A stretch of DNA of 64,000 nt from Rhodococcus sp. SGAir0479 (GCF_005484805.1 NZ_CP039432.1:4092001-4156000), one strand, 5' to 3'. Counted from the first letter of the stretch, positions 9,358 to 17,635 are shown. The notes: generated from the letters alone by a model not told the origin. Numbers and translations are program-made.

Positions 9358-10796
9358 CGGCGATCCAGCATTTCCGTCGGGGCGTCCGCGATGGGGGCAG
9401 GCCCTTTCTTCTTGGGGGCGGCGGGCGTGCGTGCGGCGTCGGAGATCTTCATCAACAGCGCCAACAGCAGGTAGTTCGCGAGCAGCGACGATCCACCGTA
9501 CGACATGAACGGGGTGGTCAGGCCGGTGAGGGGGATCAGCTTCGTCACACCGCCGACGACCACGAACAGCTGGATCGCGATGGTGAACGACAGTCCGGCC
9601 GCGAGCAGTTTGCCGAAGCTGTCGCGCACCGCCAGCGCGGTCCGCAGCCCGCGCACGACCAGCACGAGGAACAGCATCAGGATCGCTGCCAGGCCGATCA
9701 GCCCCAGTTCCTCACCGACCGCGGCGATGATGAAGTCGGTCTTCGCGAACGGGACCTGCGACGGCCGTCCGCTGCCGAGGCCCGTGCCGGCGACACCGCC
9801 GGTCGCCAGGCCGAACAGGGACTGCGAGATCTGGTAACCGGTGTTCTGGTAGTCGCCCAGTGGGTCCAGCCACGTGTCCACCCGCACCCGGACGTGCCCG
9901 AACACCTGGTAGGCGAAGAAGAACCCGACGATCAACAGGGCGCCGCCGATGAGCAGCCACCCGGCGCGTTCGGTCGCGATGTAGAGCATCACCAGCACGG
10001 TGCCGAAGATCAGCAGCGACGTGCCGAGATCCTTCTCGAACACCATGATGGCGACCGAGACGATCCACGCCACGAGGATGGGACCCAGGTCGCGGGCGCG
10101 CGGCAGGTCCATCCCGAGGAAGTGGCGGCCCGCGGTGGTGAACAGGTCGCGCTTGGCGACCAGCACGGCCGCGAAGAAGATGATCAACAGGATCTTCGCG
10201 AATTCACCGGGCTGGATGCTGAAGCCGGGCAGCTTGATCCAGATCTTCGCGCCGTTGACCTCGGAGAAGCGGGACGGCAGCAGCGCCGGGATGGCCAGCA
10301 GCACCAGCCCCGCCAGGCCGACGGTGTAGCCGTAGCGGGCGAGCAGTCGATAGTCGCGCAGCGCCACGAGCACCGCGATGAACCCGCCCAGCGCCAGCGC
10401 CGTCCACAGCACCTGCTGATTGGCGTCCGGTGACGGGATCGGCAGCCCCTGCGCGATGGCCTTGTCGGCGTCGGCGAGGTCGAGACGGTGGATGATGACC
10501 AGACCCAGCCCGTTGAGCAGGGCCACGATCGGGAGCAGCAGCGGATCGGAGTACGGCGCGAACCGGCGCACCGCCAGATGGGTGATCAGGAACATCGCGG
10601 CGTACGCCAGCCCGTACTTGGCCAGGTCCCACGTGATCGTCTGTTCCTGGCTGGCCTCGACGAGTATCAGCGACAACGTCGTGATCGCGATCGAGCAGCA
10701 CAGCAGGATCAGCTCGGTGTTCCGCCGGTTCGACTGCGCGGGCGCGGCTGCGAATCCACCGGCGGGGCTGGGGAACGGTGCATCGGACGTCGACAT
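9354..10796 (-). CDS. rodA: FtsW/RodA-family peptidoglycan glycosyltransferase
   Basis: A 480-residue polytopic SEDS protein with about ten to twelve membrane segments. Family marks include GAKIWIKLPGFSIQPGEFAKI, the Arg/Asp-rich loop ARDLGPILVAWIVSVAIMVFEKDLGTSLL with the conserved Glu-Lys-Asp, TGYQISQSLFGLATGG and PFMSYGGSSLLANYLLL. SEDS proteins polymerise lipid II and work with a class B PBP, here PbpA immediately downstream. The pstP stop and rodA start share one base (TGATG). It is the RodA of the conserved operon, distinct from FtsW of the division cluster. Confidence 0.97.
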   Translation of the reverse strand: MSTSDAPFPSPAGGFAAAPAQSNRRNTELILLCCSIAITTLSLILVEASQEQTITWDLAKYGLAYAAMFLITHLAVRRFAPYSDPLLLPIVALLNGLGLVIIHRLDLADADKAIAQGLPIPSPDANQQVLWTALALGGFIAVLVALRDYRLLARYGYTVGLAGLVLLAIPALLPSRFSEVNGAKIWIKLPGFSIQPGEFAKILLIIFFAAVLVAKRDLFTTAGRHFLGMDLPRARDLGPILVAWIVSVAIMVFEKDLGTSLLIFGTVLVMLYIATERAGWLLIGGALLIVGFFFAYQVFGHVRVRVDTWLDPLGDYQNTGYQISQSLFGLATGGVAGTGLGSGRPSQVPFAKTDFIIAAVGEELGLIGLAAILMLFLVLVVRGLRTALAVRDSFGKLLAAGLSFTIAIQLFVVVGGVTKLIPLTGLTTPFMSYGGSSLLANYLLLALLMKISDAARTPAAPKKKGPAPIADAPTEMLDRR

Positions 10797-12229
10797 CAGC
10801 TACCGGTCCTGCAGTTCTGCCCGGGGATCTGTTCGACCGGGGTGGGCGTCGGCGCCGGCGCCTCGGTGGTCGGTCCGGGCGGCGCGGGCTCCCCGGGCGG
10901 GGTGGGAGCCGGGGCCGGGGTGGGCGTGGGAGTCGGCGTCGGCGTCGGCGTGGGGGTCGGGGACTCCGGCGTGCACACGGGCAGCACGTCGTTGGCGGCG
11001 AGCCGGCGCATCTGGTCGACGGCGTCGTCCTGGGTGCCCGACGGCAACCCCGCCCGCACCTGCTCGCGCGCCGACGGCTGCAGGTCGTCGACCTTCAGCA
11101 GACGGCACCCGTCGGGCAGCTGGTCGGGGGCGACGACGGTGAGCGCGCCGGTGTCACTGACGCAGCCGACCAGCGCGCTCTCCTGCAGCGAGATGCCCAG
11201 CACCGAGCCGGGGATGCCGCGCAACACCGTGACCCGGTCGTCGGACGCGCCGACGTAGTAGTAGCTGCGGATCATCGACCGGCCCACCACCAGACCGGCG
11301 ACGACCAGCACGATCAGCCCGACGGCCAGCAGCGTCCACCGCAGCTTGTGCGACTTCTGCGGCTTCTCCTCCGGCACCGGCGTCACCCGCTTGGGCGTCG
11401 CCCGCGGCGGACGCATCGCGGCGGCCCGGCCGGCGGCCGTGTTGGGCGGGGGAGTGTCCTCGTCGTCGTCGTCCGACGCGGCACCGCCGACGATGGGATG
11501 ACTCTGGCCGTAGTCGAGGTCGATGACGTCGGCGACGATGACGGTGACGTTGTCGGGGCCGCCGCTGCGCAACGCCAGTTCGATGAGCCGGTCGGCGCAC
11601 TCGTCGTTGGTGCCCTCCCGCATGGTGTTCGCGATGGTCTCGTCGCTCACCACGTCGGACAGGCCGTCCGAGCACAGCAGGTAGCGGTCACCGGCCCGGG
11701 CCTCGCGCATCGTCAGCGTCGGCTCGATCTCGTTGCCGGTGAGCGCGCGCATGATCAGCGAACGCTGCGGATGGGTGTGCGCCTGCTCGGCGGTGATCCG
11801 GCCCTCGTCGACGAGGGACTGCACGAACGTGTCGTCGCGGGTGATCTGGGTGAGCTGCTCGTCGCGCAGCAGGTAGGCGCGGGAGTCGCCGATGTGGACC
11901 AGGCCCAGCCGGCTGCCCGCGAACAGGATCGCGGTGAGCGTGGTGCCCATGCCCTCGAGCTCGGGGTCCTCCTCGACCTGATCCGCGATGGTCGCGTTGC
12001 CCTCGTGGGTGGCGGCGTCGAGCTTGCCGAGCAGGTCGTCGCCCGGTTCGTCGTCGTCGAGATGCGCCAGCGCGGCGATCATCAGCTGCGACGCGACCTC
12101 CCCGGCCGCGTGACCGCCCATGCCGTCCGCGAGCGCCAGCAGGCGGGCGCCGGCGTAGACCGAGTCCTCGTTGTTGGCGCGAACCAGACCGCGGTCGCTG
12201 CGGGCCGCGTAGCGCAGAACCAGGGTCAC
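10796..12229 (-). CDS. pstP: PP2C-family Ser/Thr phosphatase PstP
   Basis: 477 residues. The PP2C domain at about 5-235 holds the metal ligands: NNED, ADGMGGH (Asp35), HIGDSRAYL, CSDGLSD and GGPDNVTVIV. It reverses phosphorylation by PknA and PknB and is the only such phosphatase expected in this operon. A membrane segment lies near residues 300-320 (LLAVGLIVLVVAGLVVG). The outside C-terminal region of about 150 residues ends in a Pro-Thr repeat (PTPTPTPT) and a final Cys. Gene order and start overlap (ATGA with fhaB) support one transcript. Confidence 0.97.
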   Translation of the reverse strand: MTLVLRYAARSDRGLVRANNEDSVYAGARLLALADGMGGHAAGEVASQLMIAALAHLDDDEPGDDLLGKLDAATHEGNATIADQVEEDPELEGMGTTLTAILFAGSRLGLVHIGDSRAYLLRDEQLTQITRDDTFVQSLVDEGRITAEQAHTHPQRSLIMRALTGNEIEPTLTMREARAGDRYLLCSDGLSDVVSDETIANTMREGTNDECADRLIELALRSGGPDNVTVIVADVIDLDYGQSHPIVGGAASDDDDEDTPPPNTAAGRAAAMRPPRATPKRVTPVPEEKPQKSHKLRWTLLAVGLIVLVVAGLVVGRSMIRSYYYVGASDDRVTVLRGIPGSVLGISLQESALVGCVSDTGALTVVAPDQLPDGCRLLKVDDLQPSAREQVRAGLPSGTQDDAVDQMRRLAANDVLPVCTPESPTPTPTPTPTPTPTPAPAPTPPGEPAPPGPTTEAPAPTPTPVEQIPGQNCRTGS

Positions 12230-12693
12230 GGGCGGAGCTCTATCACGGTCTTGCCGACGCGCACCGGGGTGCCGAGCGGCACGCGGACGGCCGTCGTCAC
12301 CTTCGCGCGGTCGAGGTAGGTGCCGTTGGTGGACCCGAGGTCCTCGACGTACCAGTCGGTGCCGCGCTGCGACAGCCGGGCGTGCCGGGTGGAGGCGTAG
12401 TCGTCGGTGAGGACCAGCGTGGAGTCGTCGGCCCGGCCGATCAGGACCGGCTGGGTGCCCAGCGTGATCCGGGTACCGGCGAGCGCGCCCTGCGTGACCA
12501 CCAGGTGCTTCGCGATCTTCTGCTTACCGAGCGACGAGAGCACCGACGAGCTGCGGGAGTACCGCGACGGCGGGACGCGGACACCGGCGCCCGCGTAGAT
12601 GTCGCTGCGGAGCGTCCGGATGACCGCCCAGACGAAGAGCCAGAGCAGCAGCAGGAAGCCAGCTCGCGTCAGTTGGAGAATCAGTCCCTGCAC
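12226..12693 (-). CDS. fhaB: FHA domain protein FhaB (FipA)
   Basis: 155 residues. One membrane segment at about 8-28, a linker with Ser/Arg runs, then a C-terminal FHA domain at about 75-155 with IGRADDSTLVL, YASTRHARL and LGSTNGTYLD; the Arg, Ser, His and Asn needed for phosphothreonine binding are present. It is a reader of PknA/PknB phosphorylation that links the kinases to the division machinery. Mycobacterial FhaB (FipA) bridges FtsZ and FtsQ under stress. It is first of the tightly overlapping genes pstP-rodA-pbpA-pknA-pknB. Confidence 0.96.
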   Translation of the reverse strand: MQGLILQLTRAGFLLLLWLFVWAVIRTLRSDIYAGAGVRVPPSRYSRSSSVLSSLGKQKIAKHLVVTQGALAGTRITLGTQPVLIGRADDSTLVLTDDYASTRHARLSQRGTDWYVEDLGSTNGTYLDRAKVTTAVRVPLGTPVRVGKTVIELRP

Positions 12694-12799
12694 TGCTCGA
12701 CACCTCCTTCGGGGGCACGGCCACGCGGATACGCAGCCGAGGCTTTCTCAGCTGGCTGCATCATATGTGGTAGCCGACGGCAACGATCATGATCTTGTG

Positions 12800-12824
12800 C
12801 CGCGCCCGGTGTCCCGGGCCGCGG
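12800..12824 (-). terminator. Possible terminator after fhaA
   Basis: CCGCGCCCGG (12800-12809) pairs with CCGGG-C-CGCGG (12814-12824) with one bulged C and a TGTC loop. It lies 30 bases past the fhaA stop in the 161-base fhaA-fhaB gap, which should also hold the promoter of the fhaB operon. There is no T run. Confidence 0.35.
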
Positions 12825-12854
12825 TGGCGGTGGTGGCTTCGGCGTCTGTAGTGG

Positions 12855-14186
12855 TCAGAGGATGCGCACCAGGATCTCGGAGTGGCCGGCGCGAATCACG
12901 TCACCGTCGGCCAGCTGCCAGTCCTGGACCGGGGCGCCGTTGACGCTGGTGCCGTTCGTGGAGCCGAGATCGGAGAGCATCGCCACCTGGCCGTCCCAGC
13001 GAATGTCGAGGTGACGACGCGAGACGCCGGTGTCGGGCAGCCGGAACTGCGCGTCCTGACCGCGGCCGACGATGTTGTTGCCCTCACGCAGCTGGTAGTA
13101 GCGGCCGCTGCCGTCCTCGAGCTGCAGGGTGGCGGTGAAGGTGCGGCCGGCCTCCGGCGCGTAGCCGGCCTGGTAGCCCTGGTCGTACCCCTGCTGGTCG
13201 TAGCCCTGGTTCTCGTAGGCCTGGTTCTCGTAACCCTGCTGGCCGTACGCCTGGTTGTACCCGGCCTGGTCGTACCCCTGCTGGTAGTCGCCCTGCTGGT
13301 AGTCGTAGTCGGCGTAGCCCTGCTGCGGGTCGTAGCCCTGCGGCGCCTGGTAGCCCTGGTCGTAACCCTGGCCCTGGTAGTTCTGGTCGTAACCGGGCTG
13401 GTTGTAGTCCTGGTGGTAGCCCGGGTACTGGCCGGGGTACGGCTGCTGTGCGTCGTACTGCCCGTAGCCCTGCTGCGGGGTCTCCGACGGATAACCACCC
13501 TGCTGCGGATACCCGGCGTCCTGCGGGTAACCGCCCTGCGGAGCGCCGTACGCCTGGTCGTAGCCCTGCGGGGCGTACCCCTGCGGGTAGTCCTGCTGGT
13601 AGCCCTGCCCCTGGTCCGGGCCCCGGTCCGGGCCCGGGTGCGCGCTGCCGTTCCGAAACTTCTCGGGCTCCGCCCCACGGTCCTTGGGGTCGCGGCCGGG
13701 CTCGTGTCCGGAGTTCTGCGTCATGGGGCCTGCTCCTGGGGTCGGTGAAACGGGTGCGGCGGCGCGTCCCGCCCGGGGCTCGGGACCGGCCGCGCCGGCG
13801 GGGCCGCGGCGCGCGTCCGGATCGACCGATCCTGCCGTGCGGAACTGCCCGGTGTGGAGCGTCGGCGACGGCTCGAGCCGGACGTCGATGTCACCGTACG
13901 TCTGCCACCCCTGTTCGCGGATGTATCCCTCGAGATGTCGGGCGAAGGATTGCACGGTCAGGTCGTGATCCGACGACAGCTTCTCGTGATCGGATTCGTT
14001 GATCGTGATCACGTAGCTGTTGGGTGCCAGGTAGTGGCCCCCGTCCAGTTGCTGGACTCGGTCGGCGGCCTCCCGCTGCAGCGCGGCCTCGACTTCCTGA
14101 GGTACGACGCCCCCGCCGAAGACGCGCGCGAAGGCGTCACCGACGGCCCCCTGAAGCTTGCGCTCGAAACGTTGAACGATCCCCAC
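12855..14186 (-). CDS. fhaA: FHA domain protein FhaA with DUF3662 and Gln/Gly/Tyr-rich linker
   Basis: 443 residues. DUF3662 lies at about 1-118 (start MGIVQRFERKLQGAVGDAFARVF). A Pro/Arg-rich linker runs to about 190, followed by a low-complexity stretch at 191-346 of repeated QGY/DQGY/PQGGY units. A C-terminal FHA domain at 349-443 has NIVGRGQDAQFRL, VSRRHLDI and LGSTNGTSVNG. In mycobacteria FhaA binds phosphorylated MviN and restrains peptidoglycan synthesis. Both folded domains look intact. It is separated from fhaB by 161 bases, so it may have its own promoter. Confidence 0.96.
   Translation of the reverse strand: MGIVQRFERKLQGAVGDAFARVFGGGVVPQEVEAALQREAADRVQQLDGGHYLAPNSYVITINESDHEKLSSDHDLTVQSFARHLEGYIREQGWQTYGDIDVRLEPSPTLHTGQFRTAGSVDPDARRGPAGAAGPEPRAGRAAAPVSPTPGAGPMTQNSGHEPGRDPKDRGAEPEKFRNGSAHPGPDRGPDQGQGYQQDYPQGYAPQGYDQAYGAPQGGYPQDAGYPQQGGYPSETPQQGYGQYDAQQPYPGQYPGYHQDYNQPGYDQNYQGQGYDQGYQAPQGYDPQQGYADYDYQQGDYQQGYDQAGYNQAYGQQGYENQAYENQGYDQQGYDQGYQAGYAPEAGRTFTATLQLEDGSGRYYQLREGNNIVGRGQDAQFRLPDTGVSRRHLDIRWDGQVAMLSDLGSTNGTSVNGAPVQDWQLADGDVIRAGHSEILVRIL
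13149..13616 (-). repeat. Degenerate QGY repeat coding region in fhaA
   Basis: Imperfect 12-18 base units, seen on the + strand as variants of TAGCCCTGCTGGTCG, encode residues 191-346 of FhaA. The product carries about 32 tyrosines in about 155 residues, with Gln, Gly, Pro and Asp making up most of the rest. The units are imperfect and in frame, so this is a protein repeat. Confidence 0.85.
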
Positions 14187-14382
14187 GGCATGAACCTTGC
14201 TGTTGTCTGTTCGCGGTCAGTCTGCGTGTCGCGGCTGCAATGGAACCCGCCGCTGCCCCTGCATGATATCTGGACACCTCTTCAGCGGGGCTCCGTCCGC
14301 GCGAAGATTGCCTCTTTTTGGCTTCCTACCTGCACGAATCGTCATTTCCGGAAGTGCCGTGCTAGTGTTTTCCACGTCGCTC

Positions 14383-14465
14383 GGGCGAGTGGCGGAATGG
14401 CAGACGCGCTGGCTTCAGGTGCCAGTGTCCTTCGGGACGTGGGGGTTCAAGTCCCCCTTCGCCCA
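14383..14465 (+). tRNA. leuT: tRNA-Leu (anticodon CAG)
   Basis: 83 nt. The acceptor stem GGGCGAG (14383-14389) pairs with TTCGCCC (14458-14464), with discriminator A at 14465 and no encoded CCA. The anticodon arm is CTGGC-TTCAGGT-GCCAG, giving anticodon CAG. A class II long variable arm (GTCC-TTCG-GGAC) and the T-arm GGGGGTTCAAGTCCCCC are present. It reads CUG codons. A tRNA-Leu(CAG) next to fhaA is also the M. tuberculosis arrangement. Confidence 0.97.
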
Positions 14466-14492
14466 CAATGGCAGTATCATGACTGCGATCTA

Positions 14493-14524
14493 CGAGGCCA
14501 CGGACTTTCGAGTCCGTGGCCTCG
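14493..14524 (+). terminator. Strong terminator after tRNA-Leu
   Basis: CGAGGCCACGGACT (14493-14506) and AGTCCGTGGCCTCG (14511-14524) form a perfect 14-bp stem with a TTCG tetraloop, followed by TTTCGT. It lies 28 bases after the tRNA and also faces the end of the ridA-like gene on the other strand. Confidence 0.88.
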
Positions 14525-14556
14525 TTTCGTCTGCCACCAAGTGGGCGGCGGGGCCG

Positions 14557-14967
14557 TCAGTCGACGAGCGCGATGGCCTCGACCTCGACGAGGACGTCCG
14601 GCTCGAACAGGTAGTCCACGCCGATCAGCGACGCCGGTGGTGTCGGCAGTGCCAACCCCACCTCGTCGGCGACCTGTTCGACGCCGGCCATGAACTCCGT
14701 GATCTTCTCCGGCGTCCATCCGGTGACGTAGAAGGTCAGCCGGAGGACGTCGGCGAAGGTCGCGCCCGCTCCGGCCAGTCCGGCGGCGGTGTTGCGCAGT
14801 GCCTGGGCGACCTGCCCCGCGAGATCGCCCGGCGCCACCGGGGTCCCGTCCGGGAGCCGGGCGATCTGACCGGCGACGTGGACATGCCGAGCGCCGGTGC
14901 CGACGGCGACGTGGTGGTACGGCGTGGGCTGGGTCATGCCCTGGGGGCTGAGATATCGGACGGCCAC
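14557..14967 (-). CDS. RidA/YjgF/UK114 family protein
   Basis: 136 residues, normal RidA length. Typical stretches are HVHVAGQIARLPDG, DLAGQVAQALRNTAAGLAGAGATFADVLRLTFYVT and FEPDVLVEVEAIALVD. True RidA proteins deaminate reactive enamine/imine intermediates; subfamilies have other substrates. The conserved Arg of the usual C-terminal RxxV block is not clear here, so deaminase activity is uncertain. GTG 14967 is chosen because GAGGAG lies six bases upstream. It is divergent from an HxlR regulator, with a perfect palindrome between the two starts. Confidence 0.88.
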   Translation of the reverse strand: MAVRYLSPQGMTQPTPYHHVAVGTGARHVHVAGQIARLPDGTPVAPGDLAGQVAQALRNTAAGLAGAGATFADVLRLTFYVTGWTPEKITEFMAGVEQVADEVGLALPTPPASLIGVDYLFEPDVLVEVEAIALVD

Positions 14968-14994
14968 AGGTGCTCCTCGGGTGCGGGAAAGTAG

Positions 14995-15009
14995 GTATCA
15001 CTGTGATAC
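14995..15009. promoter_or_regulatory. Palindromic operator between ridA-like gene and HxlR regulator
   Basis: GTATCACTGTGATAC is a perfect 7-bp inverted repeat around one T, lying 8 bases before the HxlR ATG and 27 bases before the RidA GTG. HxlR-family dimers bind short palindromes in the intergenic region they share with their target. This is the obvious candidate site (inference). Confidence 0.7.
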
Positions 15010-15016
15010 TTGGTGC

Positions 15017-15430
15017 ATGGAGGGCACTTCAACGAGACCAGGTAGCTCGAGCGATACCACCGACCACGACCTCGGCGAATTCGTCGTCACCCCGCCGCAT
15101 CGGGAACTGCTCGACCAAGTGCTGGACAAGTGGTCACTGGCGGTGTGCAACGAGCTGTGCGAGCGGCCGAGCCGGTTCAACGAACTCCGGCGCGCCGTCC
15201 CCGCCGTGACCCAGAAATCGCTGAGCGCCACGCTGCGCCGGCTCGAGCGCAACGGCATCGTCGAGCGCAGGGTGCTCAGCTCGCGTCCCGTCGCCGTCGA
15301 GTATCGGATGACGCCGCTGGGCAAGACCCTCCGTGACCCGGTCGAGGTCCTCCTCGCGTGGGCGGACGCGCATCTGCCCCAGATCGAACGTGCCCGCGCC
15401 CGGTTCGATGCGGAGCCGGACAACTCCTGA
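15017..15430 (+). CDS. HxlR-family winged-helix transcriptional regulator
   Basis: 137 residues. The HxlR domain at about 25-125 has LLDQVLDKWSLAVCNELCERPSRFNELRRAV, TQKSLSATLRRLERNGIVERRV and VEYRMTPLGKTL. A Cys in the first helix region (WSLAVCNEL) is at the place used by some HxlR/YodB-type regulators to sense electrophiles or oxidants; whether it does so here is inference. ATG 15017 follows the palindromic operator by eight bases, which suggests tight autorepression. It probably controls the divergent RidA-family gene. Confidence 0.92.
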   Translation: MEGTSTRPGSSSDTTDHDLGEFVVTPPHRELLDQVLDKWSLAVCNELCERPSRFNELRRAVPAVTQKSLSATLRRLERNGIVERRVLSSRPVAVEYRMTPLGKTLRDPVEVLLAWADAHLPQIERARARFDAEPDNS

Positions 15431-15468
15431 GCGGCGCTCGGGCCGCCCCGCCCCGCCGCGGACCGGCC

Positions 15469-15924
15469 TCACGGGCGGGGCCAGGGCCGCCCGTCGAGTC
15501 GCTCGATGTCGGTGTTGAAGCGTTCGAGGTAACCGGCGAAGGCGGCGACGTCCTCGGCGGACCAGTCGGCGAGCACCCGCTCGAGGCCGTCGATGCTGCC
15601 GGCGCGCTCGGCGTCGAGGCGGTCACGGCCCTCGTCGGTGATCCGGTACTTGCGGGCCATGCCGCCGTCCGGGTCGGCGATGCGCTCCACCAGTCCGGCG
15701 GCCAGGATTGCCGTCGTCTGTCGGTGCAGGGTCGAGGTGTCGAGCCCGAGCGCCTCGCTGAGCTGCCCGATCGACATCGGGCCCTCCATCGACAGGCGGC
15801 TGAGCAGGATGTACGCGCTGGTGTCGAGGTGACCGGTGCTGCGCCGGGGCCGGGGGCTGTGGAGGCGGAGGTGCCGGCCCAGGACCATCGTCTCGAACTC
15901 GATCATGTGCGTCGGCTTCTGCAT
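15469..15924 (-). CDS. MarR-family transcriptional regulator
   Basis: 151 residues, typical MarR size. The winged helix lies at about 45-115: LSMEGPMSIGQLSEALGLDTSTLHRQTTAILAAGLVER followed by the wing DPDGGMARKYRITDEGRDRL. The N- and C-terminal helices expected for dimerisation are present. ATG 15922-15924 is chosen because GAGAGGA lies just upstream. It is divergent from an MFS drug-efflux gene. Three near-identical 13-base sites in the shared 180-base gap are strong candidates for its operators, so it probably represses the pump and responds to a ligand exported by it. Confidence 0.93.
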   Translation of the reverse strand: MQKPTHMIEFETMVLGRHLRLHSPRPRRSTGHLDTSAYILLSRLSMEGPMSIGQLSEALGLDTSTLHRQTTAILAAGLVERIADPDGGMARKYRITDEGRDRLDAERAGSIDGLERVLADWSAEDVAAFAGYLERFNTDIERLDGRPWPRP

Positions 15925-16008
15925 ACCGGTCCTCTCCCAACCACGCATCGGTGCCCGATGCCCTCCCATTGTGCCTGGAACCGGACATAACACCCGCGAG
16001 CTGGGACT

Positions 16009-16057
16009 TTGCATGATGCAACCTGATTGCATGATACAACTCGGTTGTAAGGTGCAA
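16009..16057. promoter_or_regulatory. Triple MarR operator array with 18-bp period
   Basis: Three 13-base partly palindromic boxes are TTGCATGATGCAA (16009), TTGCATGATACAA (16027) and TTGTAAGGTGCAA (16045). Their starts are exactly 18 bases apart. A weaker fourth match, TTGCGTAACGAAA, begins at 16063, again 18 bases on. They lie 85 bases upstream of the MarR ATG and 48 bases before the MFS GTG. Confidence 0.75.
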
Positions 16058-16104
16058 CTACTTTGCGTAACGAAATCGACAGATCGAAAAGTTGGGAGAC
16101 CCGC

Positions 16105-17544
16105 GTGGACAGCTCCGCGCCCGCCACCCGTTCGGGGGGAATCGTCACCGTGCTGGCGATCGCCGGCATCGTGGCCGCACTCATGCAAACGCTGGTGGTG
16201 CCGCTCATCGGCGACCTACCGCGAATCCTCGACACCTCGGCGTCCAACGCGTCGTGGGTCGTCACCATCACGCTCCTGGTGGGCGCGGTCGCCACGCCCG
16301 TCACCGGACGGCTGGGTGACCTGCTGGGCAAGCGGCGGATGCTGCTGTTCTGCGCGGTGCCGTTGGTCATCGGCTCGGTGACGTGTGCGCTCGCGACGTC
16401 GCTCGCCCCCATGGTCATCGGCCGCGGCCTGCAGGGTCTCGGCATGGGCATGGTGCCGCTGGGTATCAGTGCGCTGCGCGAGCTGGTGCCGCCGCAGAAG
16501 CTGGGTTCGTCGATCGCGCTCATCAGCGCCACTCTCGGCATCGGCGGTGCGCTCGGCCTGCCGATCTCCGCGGCCGTCACGCAGAACACCAGTTGGCGCG
16601 TGCTGTTCTGGGGCTGCGCGGTGCTGAGCGTGCTCATCGGCGTGCTGATCTGGCGGCTGGTCCCGGCCACGCCGGCGATGGCCAGCGGCGGCTTCGACGT
16701 CGTCGGCGCCGTCGGGCTCGGTGTCGGACTGGTGAGCCTGCTGCTCGCGGTGTCGAAGGGCGCGGTCTGGGGCTGGGGCAGTGCCGAGATCCTCGGCCTG
16801 TTCGCGCTCGCGGTGATCGCGCTCCTCGCCTGGGGTTGGTGGGAACTGCGGACCCGGGACCCGCTGGTGAATCTCCGGCTGGCCGCCGGACGCCAGGTGC
16901 TGCTGACCAACGCCGCCTCGGTCGTCGTCGGCTTCTCGATGTACGCGCAGTCGCTCATCATCCCGCAGCTGCTGCAGCTCCCGGAGTCCACGGGATACGG
17001 CCTGGGACAGTCGATGCTCGCGATGGGTCTGTGGATGCTGCCCGGCGGCTTCGTGATGATGGCCGTCTCGCCGCTCGGTGCGAAGCTCTCGGCCGCGCGT
17101 GGTCCCAAGGTCACGCTGATCCTCGGCGCCTTGGTGATCGCGCTCGGCTACGGGTCGTCGATGCTGCTGCTCGGGTCGACGTGGGGCCTGCTCGTCGTGG
17201 TCTGTATCTCCAACGGCGGCGTGGGGCTGGCCTACGGTTCCATGCCCGCGCTCATCATGGGTGCGGTCCCGCCGTCGGACACGGGCTCCGCCAACAGCTT
17301 CAACACCCTCATGCGCTCGGTCGGCACGTCGGTCGCGGCCGCGGTGGTCGGCGTCGTGCTGGCGCAGATGAGTGTCGACATCGGCGGCGGTCACACGATC
17401 CCGACCGAGGGCGGATTCCGCACCGGCCTGCTGATCGGGTGCGGCGTGGCGCTCGTCGCGGCCGCCATCGCCTCGGCGATCCCCGGTCGCAAGCCGGCGC
17501 CCACGGTCGTCGAGGTCGCCGACACCGACGCCGCGAAGGTGTGA
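16105..17544 (+). CDS. MFS transporter, DHA2 (EmrB/QacA-like) drug exporter
   Basis: 479 residues with about 14 membrane segments. DHA2 marks: motif A-like loop GRLGDLLGKRRMLLF, ASWVVTITLLVGAVATPVTGR in helix 2 and the motif C-like region ALISATLGIGGALGLPISA. It should export a toxic organic compound using the proton gradient. GTG 16105 is chosen because GGGAG precedes it by about six bases; an in-frame TTG at 16063 would lie inside the operator array and lacks a ribosome site. It is divergent from the MarR gene and ends before a good terminator. Confidence 0.93.
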   Translation: MDSSAPATRSGGIVTVLAIAGIVAALMQTLVVPLIGDLPRILDTSASNASWVVTITLLVGAVATPVTGRLGDLLGKRRMLLFCAVPLVIGSVTCALATSLAPMVIGRGLQGLGMGMVPLGISALRELVPPQKLGSSIALISATLGIGGALGLPISAAVTQNTSWRVLFWGCAVLSVLIGVLIWRLVPATPAMASGGFDVVGAVGLGVGLVSLLLAVSKGAVWGWGSAEILGLFALAVIALLAWGWWELRTRDPLVNLRLAAGRQVLLTNAASVVVGFSMYAQSLIIPQLLQLPESTGYGLGQSMLAMGLWMLPGGFVMMAVSPLGAKLSAARGPKVTLILGALVIALGYGSSMLLLGSTWGLLVVVCISNGGVGLAYGSMPALIMGAVPPSDTGSANSFNTLMRSVGTSVAAAVVGVVLAQMSVDIGGGHTIPTEGGFRTGLLIGCGVALVAAAIASAIPGRKPAPTVVEVADTDAAKV

Positions 17545-17635
17545 CCTGCGCGTTCGACTCTCGGGAACGGCGCTCGGACAAGAAGTTCCGATCCATGTGA
17601 GACGAACGTTCAACAGGTGCTAGTGTTCGTCCTGC

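Noticed and set aside
6520-9474. A 984-codon open frame opposite pknA and pbpA
   Set aside because: Both - strand genes have intact kinase and transpeptidase motifs; the antisense frame has none.
13149-13616. Repeat array resembling CRISPR at first sight
   Set aside because: The units are imperfect, in frame and without unique spacers; they encode the QGY linker of FhaA.
13740-13752. GGTGAAACGGG as a parS half-site
   Set aside because: Only one half matches the parS palindrome and it lies inside fhaA coding sequence.
16063-16104. TTG 16063 as the start of the MFS gene
   Set aside because: It falls on the operator array and lacks a ribosome site; GTG 16105 has GGGAG in good position.
17601-17631. 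GACGAAC...GTTCGTC inverted repeat as an operator or terminator
   Set aside because: Seven-base arms separated by 17 bases next to a much better terminator; it is not distinguishable from chance.
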